From contig NZ_LKKO01000054.1 of NCBI RefSeq assembly GCF_001455965.1, positions 1-37,255 on the forward strand: a stretch of DNA of 37,255 nt, read 5' to 3'. The stretch comes from Methylobacterium sp. GXS13 (GTDB lineage Bacteria > Pseudomonadota > Alphaproteobacteria > Rhizobiales > Beijerinckiaceae). Position numbers and translations under genes: made by a program. Within the stretch, counting starts at the first letter, position 1. Each line of letters begins with the position of its first letter. Below the pieces are notes generated by a model. It saw nothing but the letters and a program-made list of their open reading frames with translations. It did no database searches and was not told where the DNA came from. Shown here one piece after another: positions 1 through 7,528 of the stretch.

Positions 1-1546
1 GGCCCAGCCCGGGGCCCGGGGGCGCCGGGAGCCGCAGGGCCAGCACCCCCGCGACGAGAAACAGACCCCCCGCGGCGGCGAAGACGGCGGCGGAGGCCGG
101 GCCCGGCTCGGCCGTGACGAGCCGCACCGCATCCACGGCGGCCGCCCCCAGGAAGCCGCCGGCCCCGAAGGCGATGCCCTGGGCCGCGCCCCAGACGCCC
201 ATGCGGGTGCCGCGCTCGCGGGCGTCGCCGCGGCCGGCGAGCGCCATCATCGAGCCGATGGCGGCGACCGCGTAGGCGCCGTTGGCGACACCGAGCGCGA
301 ACACCACCGGCCGCAGGGGCAGGACGTCGCCGCCCGCAGCCAGCGCGAACAGGGCGGCGGCCGAGCCGGCGCAGCCCAGCGCGATCCAGAGCCGGAGGGA
401 GGCGAGGGGGGTGCCGCGGGCGGCGAGCGTCACGCCCGCCACCAGCAGCATCCCGGCGAGCACCCCGCCATGCTGGAGCCCGGCGAGCTTGGTGGTGGCC
501 CCGGGGCTCATGGCGAAAACCAGACCGGCATAGGGTTCCAGGATCAGCTCCTGGGCGCTGTAGGCCAGCATCGAGACGAACACGAAGATCGTGAAGGTCC
601 GGGCCACCGGATCGGCGAGCACCTGGGCGAGCACCGTAAAGAACGGTTTTTTGCCCGCTTCGGGCTCCGGCGCCCGCGCCGGCAGGCGCCGCTCGACCCC
701 GAGGAGCGCCAGCACGGCGACCGTGAAGGCGATGGCCGAGACGGTGCCCGAGACCGCGACGAGGCGCAGGCCCGAGAACGGATCCAGAAAGTGCCCGGCC
801 AGCGGCGCCGTCAGGGCGAAGCCCAGGATCATCATCACCCAGACGATGGTGGCGGCCGCCCCGCGCCGGGCCGGCGCGACGCCCCCCGAGAGCAGAACGA
901 GCAAGGACGTCCCGGCGGCCCCGGCGCCGATCCCGACGCACAGGAACGACAGGGCCGCCAGCGCGAGGCCGAGCGCGAGATCGGTGGCGGCGAGCGCCGT
1001 GCCGCAGGCCGCCCCGAACCCGCCGAGGCAGAGCGCGGCCATGCCGCCGACGATCCAGGGCGTGCGCGTCCCGCTCCGGTCCGAGCCGTAGCCCCAGCGC
1101 GGGCGCAGCACCTGCGCGGCGTAGTGCAGGGCGACCAGGAACCCCGGCACCAGGGCGGGGAGCGCCAGCTCCACCACCATCACCCGGTTGAGGGTAGCCG
1201 TCATCAGCACGACGACGCTGCCCAGAGCGGTCTGGACCAGGCCGAGCCGGACGATCTGGGGCCAGCCCAACGTCGGCTCACCCGCGCCCGCTTTCCCCTC
1301 CCCCTTGCGGGGAGGGGTCAGGGGTGGGGGTGGTTCCGGATGGGGCGCAGCGGTGCCTTCTGAGCCACCCCCACCTCCAACTCCTCCCCGCAAGGGGGAG
1401 GAGAGCGCGTCGCGTTCCGTGCCGACCATACGGTGATCAACATCGAACGCCGCAACCGCGACACGCTCCCTATCCCGTGCGGGAGAGGGGACCCGCACCG
1501 CATCCGGCACCGTCGTGAAGGCAGAGCTCGAACCCGATTCGCGCAT
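1..1546 (-). CDS. PucC/Bch2-family MFS transporter, 3' end missing
   Basis: A major-facilitator protein of the bacteriochlorophyll delivery (PucC/LhaA/Bch2) family, likely handling pigment or light-harvesting assembly in the membrane. The frame is open from the ATG at 1546 to the left edge (about 515 codons), so the C-terminus is missing. The conserved part begins near codon 93 (EPTLGWPQIVRLGL), then several hydrophobic helices, a family loop (YGSDRSGTRTPW) and AQELILEPYAG, matching QDILLEPYGG in LhaA. The ATG overlaps the bchG stop (TGATG) and has GGAGGGG about six bases upstream, so this start is well supported. Codons about 48-85 are an in-frame palindromic repeat (1294-1403), giving a Gly/Pro-rich tail before the first helix; no good alternative start lies after it. 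Position beside bchG fits the bch2 (orf428) gene that usually lies between bchP and bchG. The family is clear; the transported substrate is inferred. Confidence 0.9.
   Translation of the reverse strand, partial: MRESGSSSAFTTVPDAVRVPSPARDRERVAVAAFDVDHRMVGTERDALSSPLRGGVGGGGGSEGTAAPHPEPPPPLTPPRKGEGKAGAGEPTLGWPQIVRLGLVQTALGSVVVLMTATLNRVMVVELALPALVPGFLVALHYAAQVLRPRWGYGSDRSGTRTPWIVGGMAALCLGGFGAACGTALAATDLALGLALAALSFLCVGIGAGAAGTSLLVLLSGGVAPARRGAAATIVWVMMILGFALTAPLAGHFLDPFSGLRLVAVSGTVSAIAFTVAVLALLGVERRLPARAPEPEAGKKPFFTVLAQVLADPVARTFTIFVFVSMLAYSAQELILEPYAGLVFAMSPGATTKLAGLQHGGVLAGMLLVAGVTLAARGTPLASLRLWIALGCAGSAAALFALAAGGDVLPLRPVVFALGVANGAYAVAAIGSMMALAGRGDARERGTRMGVWGAAQGIAFGAGGFLGAAAVDAVRLVTAEPGPASAAVFAAAGGLFLVAGVLALRLPAPPGPGLG
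1294..1403 (-). repeat. GC-rich palindromic repeat, copy A, inside the bch2-like gene
   Basis: A 110-bp cloverleaf-like palindrome. One hairpin (1295-1317) has 9-bp arms CCCCTCCCC/GGGGAGGGG around cttgc. A second (1381-1403) has arms CTCCTCCCC/GGGGAGGAG around gcaag. Between them an 11-bp perfect stem (1323-1333 with 1365-1375, CCACCCCCACC type) encloses about 31 bases. Read on the minus strand it matches copy B at 21347-21456, including the loop (GGCACCGCT in both), and in the same orientation relative to the host gene. It has no stop in the host frame and is translated as a Gly- and Pro-rich stretch. Seen directly: structure and similarity of the copies. Inferred: a non-autonomous mobile or REP-like repeat. 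Confidence 0.9.
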
Positions 1547-2430
1547 CACGCCCCTCCCACCAGCGGCCGCAGGGCGAAGGCGGCGACCAGCATGCCGAGC
1601 ACGTAGAGGGTCGTGCCGGTGCCGTTGTACCAGGCCGCGCGCTCACGCGGGCTCTTGAGAAACCGGACCATCAGGGCGAGCTGGCCCGCCAGCAGGGCGG
1701 CCACCAGGGCGGCGTGGCCATGGCGCTCCCAGGCGAGCAGCAGGCCGATCACCACCACCTGGGGCACCGCCATGACCAGGCAGGCGAAGCGGGCGGCCCG
1801 GTCCGAGCCCATCTGCACCGGCAGGGACAGGAGCCCCATGCGCCGGTCGCCCTCCACGGATTTGAAGTCGTTCAGCGTCATGATGCCGTGGGCGCCGATG
1901 GAATAGAGCAGGGCGACGAGCAGGACCCGCCGGTCGGGCAGGGCGGCGGCCATCACGGCGGCGCCGGTGAACCAGGGCAGGCCCTCGTAGCAGAGCCCGA
2001 CCGCGGCGTTCCCCCACCAGCCATTCTTCTTCAGGCGCAGGGGCGGGGCCGAGTAGATCCAGGCGAGCACCAGCCCGAACAGGGCGGCGCCCAGGATCCA
2101 GGGACCCAGCGCCGCGGCGACCAGCAGCGACAGCAGCGTCCAGCCGAGCGCCAGGTAGAGGCCCCAGCGGCCGGGGATGCGCCCGGAGGGGATCGGCCGG
2201 CCCGGCTCGTTGATCGCGTCGACATGCCGGTCGAACCAATCGTTGGTGGCCTGGCTGGTGGCGCAGACCAGAGGCCCGGCCAGCACGACGCCGGCGGCGA
2301 TGACCGGCCATTGCCCGTGGGCCGGCTGTCCGGACGAGATCACGCCGCAGGCGAACGCCCACATCGGCGCGAACCAGGTGATCGGCTTGAGAAGCTCGAC
2401 AACGGCGCTCGGGGCGGGCGTGGTAGCCAT
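1546..2430 (-). CDS. bchG: Bacteriochlorophyll a synthase BchG
   Basis: Attaches the geranylgeranyl or phytyl tail to bacteriochlorophyllide a, the last committed step of pigment synthesis, in the inner membrane. The 294-residue product is a UbiA-family prenyltransferase with about eight hydrophobic segments. The first Asp-rich motif is NDWFDRHVDAINEPGRP (near residue 63) with the chlorophyll-synthase signature EPGRPIPSGRIPGRW, and the second is LNDFKSVEGDRRMG. Length is normal for BchG. The ATG at 2430 is the only sensible start but lacks a Shine-Dalgarno at normal distance. A PpsR operator and a promoter (2437-2476) sit directly upstream, so an oxygen- and light-regulated, possibly leaderless, transcript is likely. 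The 3' end overlaps the start of the transporter gene (TGATG), so the two should be cotranscribed. Confidence 0.97.
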   Translation of the reverse strand: MATTPAPSAVVELLKPITWFAPMWAFACGVISSGQPAHGQWPVIAAGVVLAGPLVCATSQATNDWFDRHVDAINEPGRPIPSGRIPGRWGLYLALGWTLLSLLVAAALGPWILGAALFGLVLAWIYSAPPLRLKKNGWWGNAAVGLCYEGLPWFTGAAVMAAALPDRRVLLVALLYSIGAHGIMTLNDFKSVEGDRRMGLLSLPVQMGSDRAARFACLVMAVPQVVVIGLLLAWERHGHAALVAALLAGQLALMVRFLKSPRERAAWYNGTGTTLYVLGMLVAAFALRPLVGGA

Positions 2431-2436
2431 GCAGGC

Positions 2437-2476
2437 ACGCTACCGGGGCGGCTCCGCGTGTCAAGCTAGATTTACA
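2437..2476 (-). promoter_or_regulatory. PpsR operator overlapping the bchG promoter
   Basis: Positions 2459-2476 match the PpsR/CrtJ consensus TGT-N12-ACA exactly (TGT at 2459-2461, ACA at 2474-2476). On the minus strand the half-site gives TTGACA (2464-2459) as a -35, followed by a 16-base spacer and TAGCGT (2442-2437) as a -10. This overlap is the classic arrangement for PpsR repression. The predicted transcription start is at about 2430, on the A of the bchG ATG. The operator is seen directly; promoter activity is inferred. Confidence 0.75.
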
Positions 2477-2952
2477 CTTGGCCGAAACATGTCGCTGCCG
2501 GTTGGCGAACAAACGTGACCGCGGCCCGCCAAATACATAATCCAATACCAGTGCCACCCAGACACGATCGCGTCAGGCGCAGGGCCGATTCGGCGACGGA
2601 TCGCGGCGGTCCGGCCCAGCCTTCGAAGCGTATGCGACGGGACACGGTGCCAAGTCTTCGCCGGATCCCGGAGGTCGGTGCCCGCCGAACGCCGCATCGT
2701 CGTCGGATCGTCCGGCCAGCCCCCTGCCGCGCGCGGTGATCGCGGCCCCCGCCCGGGTCGTTGCCCCCCCGCGGGCCCCAGATGCTTTGCCGGCTCATAA
2801 TCACCGCGGAGGCCCCAGATCCCGGATATGCCGGGTCCTGCCTCATCACGCGGCGCCCGCATCAGCGGGCCTCGACGGCACCGTCCAGCCAGCCGTGCGA
2901 TCCCCGGGGGTCGCCTTCGAGGCCGCCGCTGCGCTCCGGCGCCTCCGGATGC
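2477..2952. other. Gene-free stretch between bchG promoter and ppsR terminator region
   Basis: No convincing gene here. Short reading frames on both strands (such as 2515-2739 plus and 2461-2862 minus) are Arg/Pro-rich and look like random frames in GC-rich DNA. No tRNA-like fold was recognised. The part next to 2477-2560 is relatively AT-rich and may hold upstream activator sites for bchG. Confidence 0.5.
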
Positions 2953-3017
2953 GGGCAGGGGTCGGCAGACCCCGCCCGGCTCACGGCATCATCGCCCCGG
3001 GCCGAAGCCCCAGGGCC
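2953..3017 (-). terminator. Tandem hairpins after ppsR, candidate terminator
   Basis: Two strong hairpins lie 16-80 bases beyond the ppsR stop. The first on the minus strand (about 2994-3017) has a C(TTCG)G loop with a GGGC/GCCC core and an outer CCC/GGG extension. The second (2953-2977) pairs GGGC-a-GGGGTC with GACCCC-GCCC around ggca. Neither is followed by a T run, so factor-dependent termination or mRNA 3'-end protection is as likely as intrinsic termination. Confidence 0.4.
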
Positions 3018-3032
3018 AAAACCCGAACCAAC

Positions 3033-4478
3033 TCAATCGTCTTCGCCGGGACTGTCGAGGTCGCCGACGCCGTAGCGGCGCATCTTGGCGTAGAGGCCCT
3101 GGCGGCTGAGGCCGAGCATCTCCGCGGCCGAGGCGCGGTTGTCCCGGGTGATCCGCAGGGCCGCCTCGATGCAGAGTTTTTCGATCAGGTCCGTGGTCTC
3201 GCGGACCAGCGTCTTCATCGAGACCCGGCCGACCAGCTCGGCCATCTGCTCCACGGAGCGCGGCACGTCGCGGCTGCCGGCGAGCCGCCCCTCCGGGATC
3301 CGCCGGGGGGCAGAGCGGATCGCGAAGCCCAGGCAGGGACGCGCCCCCGGCACCGAGACGGCGGCGACCTCGACATCCTCGACGCCGCCATAGGTCCCGC
3401 GGATCACGGTGGCGAAGCGGCGCACGGATCCGTGGTCGACCAGGCTGGCGAACAGGGCCTGCGCCTCGGTATCCTCGCGTCCGAGCCATTGGTCGAGGGG
3501 CCGGCCCCGGGCCTGGCTCTCGGTGGCGAGCTGCGCCAGTTCCAGGAAGGCGGCGTTGGCCATCAAGACCCGGCGGGTGGAATCCGTGACGACGAAGCCC
3601 TCGGGCATCGCCTCGATCACCGCCCGGGTCGGCGCCTCCTGATCGGGGCCGGCCTCGGCGGCGGCCGGATCGGCCACGAGCCGCATCAGCGCACTCGGCC
3701 CGCCCTCGCCGCGGAACAGGGAGACCGCGACGGTGACCTCGCCCCGCCCGTGCTGCAGGGCGGCACGGACCTCGCCGGCCTGACCGGTCGCCCGCAGGGC
3801 GGCGAACTGCGCCTCCAGGGAGCGGACGCTGCCGGCATCGAACAGGTCGACGGCGTCCTGCCCGGTCAAGCGCTTGGCCGGGCGCCCGAGCAGGCGCGCG
3901 GCGGACGGGTTCGCCTCCGCGACCCGGCGCGTTCCGGCATCGACCACCAGCACCGGCTCGCCGGAGATCTGGAACAGCAGCCGGTAGCGGGTCTCGGCGG
4001 CGCGTAGGCGGTCGTAATCACGCTCCAGAGCCTGCTGGGCATCGGTGAGCCGGCGCTGCAGCGCGGCCACAGCCCGCATGTCGCGGCCCAGGATGACGAT
4101 CGGGCCGCCCTCGCCGGAGCGGATCGAGGCGTAGCGGATCGGCAGGTCGATGCCGCTGGGGGAGGGGTGGTTGATCTGGCGCCAGCGGGTGATGCCGTCG
4201 GGCCGGGCGTCACGCAGCAGGGCGTCGACTTTGGGCCGGCTCTCGATGGTCACGGTATCGATCCAGCGGCGCCCGAGCCAGCCGTGGATGTTCTCCGCAT
4301 CGAGATCGGCGGCGGCGGTCGCATCGCGAATCACCCCGTCGGCGTCGACCACCAGGGACAGGTCGGCCGACGCCGCGACGAGACGCCCGACCGCCTCGCC
4401 ATCGAGGTGGTCGGCCACCTGGAGCAGTGCCGGAGGTGGCGACTGCGGGGTGGGGTGAGGCTGGGGCGTCACGGTCAC
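3033..4478 (-). CDS. ppsR: Transcriptional repressor PpsR/CrtJ
   Basis: Aerobic repressor of bacteriochlorophyll, carotenoid and light-harvesting genes, binding TGT-N12-ACA. The 481-residue protein has the full family layout: an N-terminal PAS-like domain (about 20-135), a helical linker (about 133-165, rich in Leu, Arg and Gln), a PAS domain (about 165-275), another PAS domain (about 285-390) and a C-terminal Fis-type helix-turn-helix (NRASAAEMLGLSRQGLYAKM). Only two Cys are present: one near the end of the last PAS domain (ARPCLGF) and one just before the HTH (EKLCIEAAL), the latter where the redox-active Cys of CrtJ/PpsR lies. No Cys is found in the middle PAS domain. The gene begins 30 bases after the ppaA stop, so the two are likely cotranscribed. 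It matches the operators seen before bchG and, less exactly, before bchF. Confidence 0.95.
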   Translation of the reverse strand: MTVTPQPHPTPQSPPPALLQVADHLDGEAVGRLVAASADLSLVVDADGVIRDATAAADLDAENIHGWLGRRWIDTVTIESRPKVDALLRDARPDGITRWRQINHPSPSGIDLPIRYASIRSGEGGPIVILGRDMRAVAALQRRLTDAQQALERDYDRLRAAETRYRLLFQISGEPVLVVDAGTRRVAEANPSAARLLGRPAKRLTGQDAVDLFDAGSVRSLEAQFAALRATGQAGEVRAALQHGRGEVTVAVSLFRGEGGPSALMRLVADPAAAEAGPDQEAPTRAVIEAMPEGFVVTDSTRRVLMANAAFLELAQLATESQARGRPLDQWLGREDTEAQALFASLVDHGSVRRFATVIRGTYGGVEDVEVAAVSVPGARPCLGFAIRSAPRRIPEGRLAGSRDVPRSVEQMAELVGRVSMKTLVRETTDLIEKLCIEAALRITRDNRASAAEMLGLSRQGLYAKMRRYGVGDLDSPGEDD

Positions 4479-4508
4479 CGTATTGTGATAGTTGATGTGG
4501 CAGCCCTT

Positions 4509-5420
4509 TCAGCAGGCCAGGGCGCGTCTGTCCAGCAACGCTTCGGCTGTGGCCGGCGCGAGGCATCCATCCGGGGCGCAGGCATCGGCACCGACGATGC
4601 CCGCCTCGCCGCCGTAGCGGGCGAAGTACGGGCCACCGACGATCACCCGGACCTCCGGGTTGCTGGAGGCGCGCCGGACATCCGTCACCGTGCCCGACAG
4701 GGCCGGCAGGAACACGTCGCAGGACAGCGACAGGCCGACGACGTCGAACCATTCGGTCCGCAGCAGGGACAGGGGATCGACCTCGGGGCCGGGGACCGCC
4801 GTGGTCACGTCCCAGCCGGCCTCGCGGAAGAAGCTCGCGACGATCGACAGGCCGAAATGATGGGTCTCGCCCGGGCAGGGCAGCAGCAGCACGCTGCGGC
4901 CGTTGGCCGGCACCGTGTCGTCCTCGAGCTGCGCGCAGAGGCGCCGGCTCACGGCCTGGAGCCGGCCGAGCCCCTCAGTCACGGCGAGAAAATCGCAGGC
5001 GTCGTCCTCCCAGAGCTCGCCGAGATGGCGCGCCGCGGGGGCGAGCAGGTCCAGGAGCAGGCGCGGCAGCGGCAGCCCGCCCTCGCGCAGGGCGGAGACT
5101 TGGCCGTCCAGGTCGATCGGGCCGGGGGCCAGCAGGAGCGCGCTGAAGGCGGCGATCTCGTCCGGGCTCGGCGCCCGGTCGGCCTGGGCACGGCGCCCGG
5201 CGGGCCGGTGGGCCAGCATCAGCCGGGGCAGGATCTCCGCCTCGACCAGGCGGGCCAGGGCGTCCGGCACCGCCTTGTCGTCCGCAGAGGAGCGCGGAAT
5301 CGCCTGGTGGCGGACCCGAGGTCCGTCTCCGAAGGCCGAGCGGCCGTCACCCATCGCGCCGCAACCACCGGCGATCGGCCCGGGGTCCAGACGCTCACCG
5401 AAATGCCTCCAGTCTCCCAT
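4509..5420 (-). CDS. ppaA: PpsR-modulating cobalamin-binding regulator PpaA/AerR
   Basis: Anti-repressor of the PpsR family; AerR/PpaA proteins bind a cobalamin and alter PpsR/CrtJ activity in response to light or oxygen. From the ATG at 5420 the product is 303 residues (MGDWRHFG...). The frame extends upstream without stops, but this ATG has GGGAGGG at good spacing (an alternative ATG lies at 5426), and the upstream residues look non-coding. The C-terminal half is a B12-binding fold: LLPCPGETHHFGLSI, with the His expected to contact cobalamin, followed by SFFREAGWDV and VGLSLSCD. The N-terminal half is a helical B12-cap-like region (LPRLLLDLLAPAARHLGELWEDDACDF). It precedes ppsR on the same strand and is divergent from bchF, the usual arrangement. 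Confidence 0.93.
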   Translation of the reverse strand: MGDWRHFGERLDPGPIAGGCGAMGDGRSAFGDGPRVRHQAIPRSSADDKAVPDALARLVEAEILPRLMLAHRPAGRRAQADRAPSPDEIAAFSALLLAPGPIDLDGQVSALREGGLPLPRLLLDLLAPAARHLGELWEDDACDFLAVTEGLGRLQAVSRRLCAQLEDDTVPANGRSVLLLPCPGETHHFGLSIVASFFREAGWDVTTAVPGPEVDPLSLLRTEWFDVVGLSLSCDVFLPALSGTVTDVRRASSNPEVRVIVGGPYFARYGGEAGIVGADACAPDGCLAPATAEALLDRRALAC

Positions 5421-5626
5421 CGGCATCCCTCCCAGAAGCGGCCCCGGCCCGAATGGACCGGCGGTTCCGCATACGTGTTCGAGTCCGGCGTCCCCCGCCT
5501 GTCTACTCACGTCTTCGTCGTCGCCGATCCTCGGATCACACCGGCCAAGACCCCGAAAAGCCCAACCGGTGTTAGGAACGATACCCGAGCCGTCGATCTT
5601 GGCAATGACTTGGAACAAAGAAAATA

Positions 5627-5696
5627 TGTCAAACGCCGTGTCACTTCGTTCGAGCGTCAAGCGCACTTGACACTTTTGGGGCTGCGGCCCTAGCCT
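5627..5696 (+). promoter_or_regulatory. bchF promoter with near-consensus PpsR site, in divergent ppaA-bchF region
   Basis: Positions 5655-5672 read CGT-N12-ACA with a symmetric core GTCAAG...CTTGAC, one base from the PpsR consensus. Its right half is TTGACA (5667-5672), followed by an 18-base spacer and TAGCCT (5691-5696), much like the bchG promoter. Transcription would start near 5703, leaving a leader of about 44 bases before bchF. Further TGTCA half-sites occur at 5627 and 5639; the one at 5627 is TTGACA on the minus strand and could be the ppaA -35, though no good -10 follows. The rest of 5421-5746 holds no gene. Confidence 0.6.
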
Positions 5697-5746
5697 CTGC
5701 CAACGACGACGTCCCTGGACGGCGCCGAGCACAGGGGAGCGGATGC

Positions 5747-6253
5747 ATGGGTCCCGGGGACCAGCCAGCACGACCGCTCTACACGCCTGCCGAGCGGCAG
5801 CGGCGTGATTCCTCGCCCTGGACCCTGGTGCAGGGTGTGCTGGCCCCGGTGCAGTTCTTGATCTTCCTGGTGAGCCTGGCGCTGGTGCTGCGGGCACTCG
5901 CCACCGGTCAGGGCCAGGAGGCTGCCGAGGCCTCCGTGGTGGTCAAGACCCTGGCGCTCTACGCCATCATGATCACGGGCTCGATCTGGGAGAAGGCCGT
6001 ATTCGGCCGCTGGCTGTTCGCCCCGGCCTTCTACTGGGAGGACGTGGTCAGCATGCTGGTGCTGGCGCTCCACACCGCCTACCTCGCCGCCCTCGGCACC
6101 AGCGCCCTCGGCAATCAGGCCCTGCTGATCCTCGCGCTGGCGGCCTACGCGACCTACGTGATCAATGCCGGGCAGTTCCTGCTCAAGCTCCGGGCCGCCC
6201 GCCTGGAAGGCGCAAGCACGCATCAACCGCACTTCGCGGAGGCGCTATCATGA
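5747..6253 (+). CDS. bchF: 3-vinyl bacteriochlorophyllide hydratase BchF
   Basis: Adds water to the 3-vinyl group of chlorophyllide on the way to bacteriochlorophyllide a. The 168-residue membrane protein carries about four hydrophobic helices and the family features YTPAERQRRDSSPWTLVQG at the N-terminus and SIWEKAVFGRWLFAPAFYWEDVVSM in the middle. The ATG at 5747 follows GGGGAG at normal spacing. It is the first gene of the long plus-strand unit, downstream of the promoter with the PpsR-like site, and its stop overlaps the bchN start (ATGA). Confidence 0.95.
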   Translation: MGPGDQPARPLYTPAERQRRDSSPWTLVQGVLAPVQFLIFLVSLALVLRALATGQGQEAAEASVVVKTLALYAIMITGSIWEKAVFGRWLFAPAFYWEDVVSMLVLALHTAYLAALGTSALGNQALLILALAAYATYVINAGQFLLKLRAARLEGASTHQPHFAEALS

Positions 6254-7524
6254 ACGCGCCCGTTCCGCCCCCCACCGCCTGCGGCGGCATCGATTTCCAT
6301 CAGGAGCACGGCCAGCGGGCGGTGTTCTGCGGGCTCACCGGCATCGTCTGGCTGCACCGGAAGATCCAGGACGCCTTCTTCCTCGTGGTTGGGTCGCGCA
6401 CCTGCGCCCACCTGATCCAGTCCGCCGCCGGCGTGATGATCTTCGCCGAGCCGCGCTTCGCCACTGCGATCATCGACGAGCGCGACCTGGCCGGGATCGC
6501 CGACGCCAACGAGGAGCTCGACCGGGTCGTCACCCGGCTGATCGAGCGACGGCCCGACATCAAGCTGCTGTTCCTGGTGGGCTCCTGCCCGTCCGAGGTG
6601 ATCAAGCTGGACCTGTCCCGGGCGGCCCAGCGCCTGTCGGGGCGCCTCGCGCCGGTGCGGGTGCTGAACTATTCCGGCTCCGGCATCGAGACGACTTTTA
6701 CCCAAGGCGAGGATGCCTGCCTGGCCGCCCTGGTGCCGGGGCTGCCCCGGGAGCCGGCCGAGGCCGCGCCGTCGCTCCTGATCGTCGGCGCGCTGGCGGA
6801 CGTGGTCGAGGACCAGTTCCTGCGGATTTTTTCCGCCTTGGGGATCGCGGACGTCCGGTTCCTGCCTGCCCGCCGGGCCGGCGCGATGCCGGCGATCGGG
6901 CGGAACACCCGCTACCTGCTGGCCCAGCCGTTCCTGGCCGACACCGCCCGCGCCCTGGACGAGCGCGGCGCGCGCCGGCTCGCCGCGGCGTTCCCGCTCG
7001 GCGCCGAGGGCACCACCGGCTGGCTTCAGGCGGCCGCCGAGGCGTTCGGCGTCGACGACACGACCTTCGCGGCGGCGACCGCCGCCGGGCGTGCCCGGGC
7101 CGAGACCGCGCTCGCGCCCCACCGCGAAAAGCTCGGCGGCAAGCGGGTGTTCTTCTTCCCCGATTCGCAGCTCGAAGTGCCGCTCGCCCGCTTCCTCGCC
7201 CGGGAACTCGGCGCGAACCTCGTTGAGGTCGGCACCCCCTACCTGCACCGCGCCCATCTGGCGGCCGAGATCGAGATGCTGCCGGCGGGCACCCGGGTGA
7301 CCGAGGGCCAGAGCCTCGACGACCAGATGGACCGCTGCCGGGCGGCCCGGCCCGACCTCACAGTCTGCGGCCTCGGCCTCGCCAACCCGCTGGAGGCCGA
7401 GGGCCTCTCGACCAAGTGGTCGATCGAGCTGCTGTTCACGCCTGTGCAGGGCTACGAGCAGGCCGGCGACCTCGCCGAATTGTTCGCGCGCCCGCTTCGG
7501 CGCCGCGCGCTGCTGGAGGTGTAG
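6250..7524 (+). CDS. bchN: Dark-operative protochlorophyllide reductase subunit BchN
   Basis: With BchB it forms the catalytic NB component that reduces ring D of protochlorophyllide without light; electrons come from BchL. The 424-residue nitrogenase-like protein retains the three Cys that hold the NB [4Fe-4S] cluster: Cys27 (VFCGLTG), Cys52 (GSRTCAHL) and Cys113 (VGSCPSEV), one residue offset from the Rhodobacter capsulatus positions. The start overlaps bchF by 4 nt and bchB follows after 4 nt, implying coupled translation. The enzyme is oxygen-labile at its reductase component, yet it shares a transcript with the oxygen-requiring AcsF. Confidence 0.97.
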   Translation: MNAPVPPPTACGGIDFHQEHGQRAVFCGLTGIVWLHRKIQDAFFLVVGSRTCAHLIQSAAGVMIFAEPRFATAIIDERDLAGIADANEELDRVVTRLIERRPDIKLLFLVGSCPSEVIKLDLSRAAQRLSGRLAPVRVLNYSGSGIETTFTQGEDACLAALVPGLPREPAEAAPSLLIVGALADVVEDQFLRIFSALGIADVRFLPARRAGAMPAIGRNTRYLLAQPFLADTARALDERGARRLAAAFPLGAEGTTGWLQAAAEAFGVDDTTFAAATAAGRARAETALAPHREKLGGKRVFFFPDSQLEVPLARFLARELGANLVEVGTPYLHRAHLAAEIEMLPAGTRVTEGQSLDDQMDRCRAARPDLTVCGLGLANPLEAEGLSTKWSIELLFTPVQGYEQAGDLAELFARPLRRRALLEV

Positions 7525-7528
7525 GGCG

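Noticed and set aside
470..1363. 297-codon plus-strand frame at the left end
   Set aside because: It is antisense to the bch2-like transporter, whose minus-strand translation gives hydrophobic helices and family loops through to the edge of the window.
2489..2511. Second PpsR-like site near bchG
   Set aside because: The TGT and ACA are separated by 16 bases, not 12, and the half-sites are poor.
5421..5897. N-terminal extension of PpaA to 5897
   Set aside because: The extra 159 residues look non-coding, cross the bchF promoter and coding region, and the ATG at 5420 has a good ribosome site and family-like start.
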